In this document: positions 31,269-35,415 of the stretch, piece by piece | Layout: every line of letters begins with the position of its first letter | Numbering within the stretch: position 1 is the stretch's first letter | Assembly (NCBI GenBank): GCA_016931035.1 | Contig: JAFGFN010000169.1 | Coordinates: 1 to 35,415 of the forward strand | Direction: 5' to 3' | DNA: 35,415 nucleotides | Origin: Candidatus Sumerlaeota bacterium | GTDB taxonomy: Bacteria; Sumerlaeota; Sumerlaeia; UBA8349 | The notes under the pieces: model-generated | Databases searched by the model: none | What the model saw: the letters and a program-made list of their open reading frames with translations, nothing else | What the model was told of the DNA's origin: nothing | Made by a program: the position numbers and the translations under genes

Positions 31269-32030
31269 ATGGACCAGGAAAACGTGATCGATATCCGCGG
31301 CCTTGTCGTGGATTACCGAACAGGCAGAAGCGCGACTCGCGCGGTCAACGGCGCGACCTTCTCGGTCGCGCGAGGGGAATGCGTCGGGTTCATCGGCCCG
31401 AACGGGGCGGGAAAGTCGTCCACGATCAAGGCGATGATGGGGTTCCTCTTCCCCACCAAGGGCGAGGTCCGAATCTTCGGCGAACCCGCGGGCGCCGTCG
31501 AGTCGAAACTGCGCATCGGCTACCTTCCCGAAGTCACGCTTTACTACCCCTTCCTCAAGGGGACCGAACTCCTCGAACTCTACGGCGGACTCCACCGGGT
31601 CCCCCGCTCGCGGCTGCGCGAGCGGATTCCCACCCTTCTCGAGGAGGTCGGACTCGGCGACGGCGCGGGAGAGCGGTTGATTCGAACCTACTCGAAGGGG
31701 ATGCAGCAGCGCCTGGGAATCGCACAGGCGCTGATCGCCGAACCCGAGTGCCTGATCTTCGACGAGCTCTCGTCGGGTCTCGATCCCGTCGGGCGGCACG
31801 ACTTGCGCAAGGTGCTGCTCGACCTCAAGGCGAAGGGCGCAACCATCTTCTTCTCCTCGCACGAGCTCTACGAGGTCGAAGCGCTCTGCGATCGCGTCAT
31901 CGCGATCCATCGGGGCGAAATCCTGTTCGACAAGTCCCTCGACTCGCTCCTCGGCGACGCGTCGGACGCGGGGCTCGAGAACCATTTCATGTCTTTGATT
32001 CGCCGGCGCGACGAAGGCGGAACCCCATGA
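31269..32030 (+). CDS. ABC exporter ATP-binding protein
   Basis: 253 residues. Walker A is GPNGAGKS (43-50), the signature region YSKGMQQRLG (141-150), and Walker B LIFDELSSGLDP (162-173) with catalytic E166; the switch histidine is in FSSHELYEVE. The best matches are ATPases of ABC-2 exporters such as the NosF/CcmA-like group. The ATG at 31269 is set by similarity; the ribosome-binding site is weak. The stop overlaps the next start (ATGA), so it is coupled to the permease genes. Confidence 0.94.
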   Translation: MDQENVIDIRGLVVDYRTGRSATRAVNGATFSVARGECVGFIGPNGAGKSSTIKAMMGFLFPTKGEVRIFGEPAGAVESKLRIGYLPEVTLYYPFLKGTELLELYGGLHRVPRSRLRERIPTLLEEVGLGDGAGERLIRTYSKGMQQRLGIAQALIAEPECLIFDELSSGLDPVGRHDLRKVLLDLKAKGATIFFSSHELYEVEALCDRVIAIHRGEILFDKSLDSLLGDASDAGLENHFMSLIRRRDEGGTP

Positions 32031-32830
32031 CCGCGCAGGTGCGCAACGTCTTCCTGATCGGTCGCACGCTTCTCTACGAGGCGTGGCGGCGACGCGAGGT
32101 CTACGCGATCGTCCTGATCACGTCCATCATCGTCGGCGCGTTGCGGTTCGTCCACTTCTTCGACATTCCCGAGTTGAGCAAGTTCTACCGCGAGATCGCC
32201 CTCAAGGTCATGAACGTCACGACCGCGGCGACCGTGATCCTCCTCGCCGCCCGCCAGTTGCCCCGCGAGTTCGCGAACCGGACCATCTACCCCCTCCTGG
32301 CCAAGCCGGTTTCGCGCCTCGAGTTCCTCGTGGGGAAATTCCTGGGCGTCGTGATGGCGGGCGTCTTCTGCTACGCCCTCTTCATGGCCGTCTTCGTGAC
32401 GGTCAACGCCACGCTCCAGGTTCCGGTCGAAAAGAGTCTGTTTCTTCAGTCCGTCTATCTTCAGATCCTGCAATTGTCGGTCGTGGCCAGCCTGGTGTTC
32501 CTCTTGTCCATGGTTCTCAACACCGACGCCGCCATCACGCTCGCCGCGATTCTCTACCTGTTCTCGCAAACCTTCATGAACCTCACCAGCTACCTCTACG
32601 ACTACGTGGACCGCGTCGGACAGTGGTTTCTGGTCGCCCTCATGTACGCGGTTCCTCAAATCACGCTCTTCGACGCGTCGGCCAAGGCGGTCCACAGCGT
32701 CAATCGGGGCGAGACGATATGGCACGCGATGCCCGCGTGGGTGTTGTACGCCTTGACCGGCTATGCCGCCGCCTACTCGTGCCTGTTCCTCGCGGGTGCG
32801 TACCTTCTTTTCCGCCGGAGGCCGCTGTGA
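32027..32830 (+). CDS. ABC-2 type permease, first subunit
   Basis: 267 residues with about six membrane spans. LPREFANRTIYPLLAKPVSRLEFLVGKF is the NosY/ABC-2 coupling-helix region; only its core is needed to recognise the family. Its start overlaps the ATPase stop (ATGA) and its stop overlaps the second permease start (GTGA). Most likely it forms a heterodimer with the next gene product. The exported substrate is unknown. Confidence 0.88.
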   Translation: MTAQVRNVFLIGRTLLYEAWRRREVYAIVLITSIIVGALRFVHFFDIPELSKFYREIALKVMNVTTAATVILLAARQLPREFANRTIYPLLAKPVSRLEFLVGKFLGVVMAGVFCYALFMAVFVTVNATLQVPVEKSLFLQSVYLQILQLSVVASLVFLLSMVLNTDAAITLAAILYLFSQTFMNLTSYLYDYVDRVGQWFLVALMYAVPQITLFDASAKAVHSVNRGETIWHAMPAWVLYALTGYAAAYSCLFLAGAYLLFRRRPL

Positions 32831-33636
32831 CGAGTCCGTCGCTCTCAACATCGTCTTCCGTCGCCTCGCCGGCGGGCCTTGTCTTCCGGCTCACGTGGCT
32901 CGACTTCGCCCGGCGAAAGGATCTCTACGTCGTCGCGATCTTCATGCTCATGTACGTCGTCGGGACAATCTCCGTTCGCATGATCGGGATCGACCGGGCG
33001 TCGACCGCCCGATTCCTGATGAGCCTCGGCTTAACCCTGAGCCACATTCTCGCGGCGTTTCTCGCCGCTTCGTTTGCGGCCCGCTGCTTCCCCGAGGAAT
33101 TCGAGCGCGGCACCCTGATGCCTCTCCTGGCCAAACCCATTTCGCGGTCGCAGGTGCTCGCGGGCAAGATTCTCGCCTGTCTCGCCCTGGTCCTCGGGGC
33201 GTACACGCTGTTCGTTTTCACCACGCTGGTCGCCGTGCCGACGGTCCCGGGCCAGAAGGCCTTGGCCCTGGTCCAGTCGGCCTGTCTCCAGCTAGTCTCG
33301 CTCGCTCTTCTCGGGTCGGCGGCCATGGCCTTGTCGTTCTGGATGCCGACAGTCGTCGCCGCGCTCGTCTCGCTCCTTTGGTATTTCGGGTGGGGGTTTC
33401 TGGCGAACCTCGTGAAGCAGTCGGTCGAGCTGCGCAGCGACCTGGGGGCCCGGATTGTCGAACGCGTTTTCTCGTGCGTGCCCGACGCGACCGTTCTCTT
33501 CCACACCGAATGCTTTGCGAATTCCGAAACGTGTCTGCATTGGCCATTGTTCCTGATTCTCCTCGCCTACGGCGCGGCATGGACCGCGGCCCTCTTTCTC
33601 GTGGCGCGATGGAAGTTCGGACGGATGAGACTGTAG
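32827..33636 (+). CDS. ABC-2 type permease, second subunit
   Basis: 269 residues with about six membrane spans. The segment CFPEEFERGTLMPLLAKPIS and then RSQVLAGKILA parallels the same segment of the first permease, pointing to an old gene duplication. The GTG start at 32827 overlaps the previous stop (GTGA); no in-frame ATG fits before residue 40. Heptamer repeats fill the short gap to the next gene. Confidence 0.86.
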   Translation: MTSPSLSTSSSVASPAGLVFRLTWLDFARRKDLYVVAIFMLMYVVGTISVRMIGIDRASTARFLMSLGLTLSHILAAFLAASFAARCFPEEFERGTLMPLLAKPISRSQVLAGKILACLALVLGAYTLFVFTTLVAVPTVPGQKALALVQSACLQLVSLALLGSAAMALSFWMPTVVAALVSLLWYFGWGFLANLVKQSVELRSDLGARIVERVFSCVPDATVLFHTECFANSETCLHWPLFLILLAYGAAWTAALFLVARWKFGRMRL

Positions 33637-33638
33637 GG

Positions 33639-33673
33639 ATTGCGAATTGCGGATTGAGGATTGAAGATTGACT
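33639..33673 (+). repeat. Five ATTGNNN heptamers
   Basis: ATTGCGA, ATTGCGG, ATTGAGG, ATTGAAG and ATTGACT run head to tail. They fill the gap between the permease stop and the next gene and contain both its GAGGA ribosome-binding site and its TTG start (33668). Confidence 0.8.
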
Positions 33674-34642
33674 AGGAAGCGAGCCATAGCACACAGGATC
33701 GGATGGGGCGCGTTGGCGGCGTTTCTCGCGTTGTGCGTCTGGCGCGTCCCCGCCTTGCGCGCCGCCAGTCAACTCGAACGTTCGCTCTACAACGTCGGCG
33801 GTTCGGAGGCGGCGATCCGCAACCGCAACGCCAGCGCCTTCGGGATGATCCTGGGCGAGATTCGCGCGACGGCGGCCGACCTTCTGTTCATGAAGACCAC
33901 TCGCTACTTGCACGCCGGCATCGCCTACGCGCCCAAGAAGAACGTCGACCTCATGGGCAAGACCGAGCTCGATCAGACGTGCGGACCCGGCACGGCGACG
34001 CAAATCCGCTCCAAGCAAGACGATTTCCGTGGCTTTCTGGGCGACCTCGAGCGCGAGGTCAAGCCGTATCGCCATTCGAGCCAGGCTCACACCCACACAC
34101 AGAAAGCCGAGCTCATCCCCTGGTACCGGATCATGACGCTCAGCAATCCGCGCTACGTGCGAGGCTATCGGGTGGGCGGCATGACGCTCGCCGACGAAGG
34201 GCATTGGCAATCCGCGCTCGATTTCATAACCGAGGGTCTGCGCAACAACGACGACAACCCCGAAGTTTTCCTTCTCTATCAGACGCTCGCTCTCTTTCAC
34301 GTCCGCGGGAAGTACCAGAAAGCGTACCCCTGGGGCGACAAATGGCTCCCGAACGCCCTCGACGCCGCGCGCGAATCCTACCGGCGCGGACTGGCGGAGC
34401 GTCCCGAGCTCGGAGAGGAGGGAAAGATCGCCTCGCACCTGACCTGGTCCGACGATCTCGAAGAGGATTTCCTTTTCAGCGCCAACCTGGTCCCGATCCT
34501 CTTGCGCGACCAGGGCCGTCTGGAGGAAGCGCTCGAGAGAGCGCGCGAAGTCCGCCGAATCGCGCCTTCGTCCCAACCCGCGGAGCGGCTTGTCCGCGAT
34601 ATCGAAAGGCAGCTCTCAGCGGCCGCCGAATCGACGCCTTAA
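33668..34642 (+). CDS. Membrane-anchored repeat-type (TPR-like) protein, unknown function
   Basis: 324 residues. One N-terminal span (about 11-31) anchors a helical domain. ATAADLLFMKTTRYLHAGIA is followed by a His/Thr-rich loop and helices such as GMTLADEGHWQSALDFITEG and RDQGRLEEALERAREVRRIA that read as TPR-like units. No catalytic motif is seen. The only upstream-fitting start is TTG at 33668 with GAGGA eight bases before it, inside a heptamer repeat. The gene lies 31 bases after the second permease and just before the His-rich protein, so it is probably an accessory of the ABC system. Confidence 0.75.
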   Translation: MTRKRAIAHRIGWGALAAFLALCVWRVPALRAASQLERSLYNVGGSEAAIRNRNASAFGMILGEIRATAADLLFMKTTRYLHAGIAYAPKKNVDLMGKTELDQTCGPGTATQIRSKQDDFRGFLGDLEREVKPYRHSSQAHTHTQKAELIPWYRIMTLSNPRYVRGYRVGGMTLADEGHWQSALDFITEGLRNNDDNPEVFLLYQTLALFHVRGKYQKAYPWGDKWLPNALDAARESYRRGLAERPELGEEGKIASHLTWSDDLEEDFLFSANLVPILLRDQGRLEEALERAREVRRIAPSSQPAERLVRDIERQLSAAAESTP

Positions 34643-34652
34643 GGAGGCTCCC

Positions 34653-35117
34653 ATGAACACGTCAAGAACCGTTCTCACCGTCGTTGTGACCGCCGTGGTC
34701 GTTGCGGGACTGGCCCTGGTTCTCCGAACCCGCCCTGCGATCCAGGAGGAGGCGCCGGCTCCCGCTCCTACTGAGCAGACTCCAGCAGTCGACCCCTTGT
34801 CGGTCCCTCTCGTCTCTCACATGCGCAACGACGAGGGAATCGACATCGGACCCGACACATCGCACGCTCTGGCCGTTTCGCTCGAAGGCGATCACGTGCG
34901 CGTGGTTGTGTCGGATGCGCTGATCGAGAAACTCGGCGCGGACCTGCTTCCCCGCCTCGGCATGGTCGAGAACGAGGAGTCGATGTCCTGGGACCACTAC
35001 AAGGAGTTTCTCGACGCTCTGCACGACGCCGTGGTCGCGGCCGAGGGCGGCGAACATCATCACGATCATGAGGACCACGACCACGAGGGCGAACACGAGG
35101 AGACGGAACACGAGTAG
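34653..35117 (+). CDS. Membrane-anchored protein with His/Asp/Glu-rich tail
   Basis: 154 residues. An N-terminal span (TVLTVVVTAVVVAGLALVL) is followed by a Pro/Ala/Glu linker, a small soluble region (GPDTSHALAVSLEGDHVRVV) and a tail of alternating His and acidic residues (EHHHDHEDHDHEGEHEE). Such tails bind zinc, nickel or copper. AAGGAGG overlaps the upstream stop and lies five bases before the ATG, so it is co-expressed with the previous gene. It suggests a metal link for the ABC operon, though the tail may only buffer metal. No family recognised. Confidence 0.78.
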   Translation: MNTSRTVLTVVVTAVVVAGLALVLRTRPAIQEEAPAPAPTEQTPAVDPLSVPLVSHMRNDEGIDIGPDTSHALAVSLEGDHVRVVVSDALIEKLGADLLPRLGMVENEESMSWDHYKEFLDALHDAVVAAEGGEHHHDHEDHDHEGEHEETEHE

Positions 35118-35204
35118 ATCCCGCGTTCCTCCCCCTTACCTCGCGAGGCTATTCCGACAAAGGGGACCCGTCCACCGGTTTGGAGGCTTCGGGCCCGACT
35201 GCCA

Positions 35205-35415
35205 TCACCAGTACAGTCCCCAGTATCGACTCGCGGCGGCCTGAGGGGCTCCAGGAGAGAATCTGGGGGAATGAGCGCTGTAGTAGTACGCCATGCTCTC
35301 GTTGTAGCTGCCAACGACGTAGATGACCCCATCGTAGACCGTCACCGCCGGCACAACCAGCGCCTCCGGTATCGGGGTCGTCTGGGTCCATGTCCCAACC
35401 ACTCCCCCGCCGACC
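35205..35415 (-). CDS. C-terminal end of a kelch-type repeat protein (partial)
   Basis: The frame is open to the window edge; only the last 69 residues are seen. GTWTQTTPIPEALVVPAVTV then YDGVIYVVGSYNESMAYYY is one kelch-like blade of the type with W-T-x-T-x-x-(L/I)-P and Y-x-G-x-(I/V)-Y-V-(I/V)-G. The last part is not a full blade and may be diverged. It converges on the ABC operon; the 87-base gap between them shows no clear terminator. Confidence 0.65.
   Translation of the reverse strand, partial: VGGGVVGTWTQTTPIPEALVVPAVTVYDGVIYVVGSYNESMAYYYSAHSPRFSPGAPQAAASRYWGLYW

Noticed and set aside
1..35415. tRNA or rRNA genes
   Set aside because: No T-loop consensus with matching acceptor stem, and no rRNA core sequence, was noticed in the intergenic gaps on either strand; a dedicated scan was not possible.

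Overview
The window is a GC-rich stretch of bacterial chromosome with strongly GC-biased third codon positions and dense, mostly housekeeping gene content. Lipoprotein signals, a Wzx-type flippase, proton-translocating transhydrogenase genes and several scattered families of short paired-hairpin repeats point to a Gram-negative-type bacterium. The repeats, together with TMEM260-like and GTDC1-like glycosyltransferases, resemble what is seen in Planctomycetota, Sumerlaeota and related candidate phyla. That placement is inference; there is no rRNA gene in the window to settle it.

Layout. 1-384: a degraded gene end and short tandem repeats. 385-1326 (-): sugar-nucleotide epimerase. 1542-7585 (+): YgiQ radical SAM protein, an intracellular-type PL2 pectate lyase, and an 806-residue fusion of MetF, MetV and a methyltetrahydrofolate methyltransferase domain. 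7586-8067: non-coding, palindromic repeats. 8068-9543 (+): RNase II-type exonuclease. 9598-12799 (-): translationally coupled membrane protein, radical SAM/SPASM protein and HflX. 12850-13491 (-): VapBC toxin-antitoxin with a perfect inverted-repeat operator. 13647-13823 (-): 2[4Fe-4S] ferredoxin. 14019-19687 (+): flippase, glycogen synthase, DUF2723 glycosyltransferase-like protein and O-methyltransferase. 19786-23743 (-): Aat, a large lipoprotein ending in a pilin-like domain, and a rhamnogalacturonan acetylesterase. 23775-27277 (-): split NAD(P) transhydrogenase operon. 27391-28434 (-): a double-receiver regulator. 28847-30412 (+): RbfA and a tRNA-queuosine mannosyltransferase homologue. 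30698-31051 (-): PEGA lipoprotein. 31269-35117 (+): ABC exporter (ATPase plus two permeases) with an anchored repeat-type protein and a His-rich membrane protein. 35205-35415 (-): end of a kelch-type protein.

The most unusual region is the transhydrogenase operon. A DUF4258-DUF2283 toxin-antitoxin-like pair sits between pntA1 and pntA2. Behind it lies a second, diverged copy of the pntA1 3' end, still abutting pntA2 and holding its ribosome-binding site. In the same operon, a diverged fragment of the pntB 3' region overlaps the end of the acetylesterase gene that follows pntB. The same pattern (gene, cargo, diverged copy of the gene's own 3' end) therefore occurs twice within 4.5 kb. It suggests insertion of cargo at gene ends with replacement of the 3' end.

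Other themes. Two genes act on pectin (PL2 lyase; acetylesterase). The lyase lies directly upstream of the one-carbon fusion enzyme, and pectin is a source of methanol, so a functional link is possible but unproven. At least four short palindromic element types lie in the intergenic gaps.
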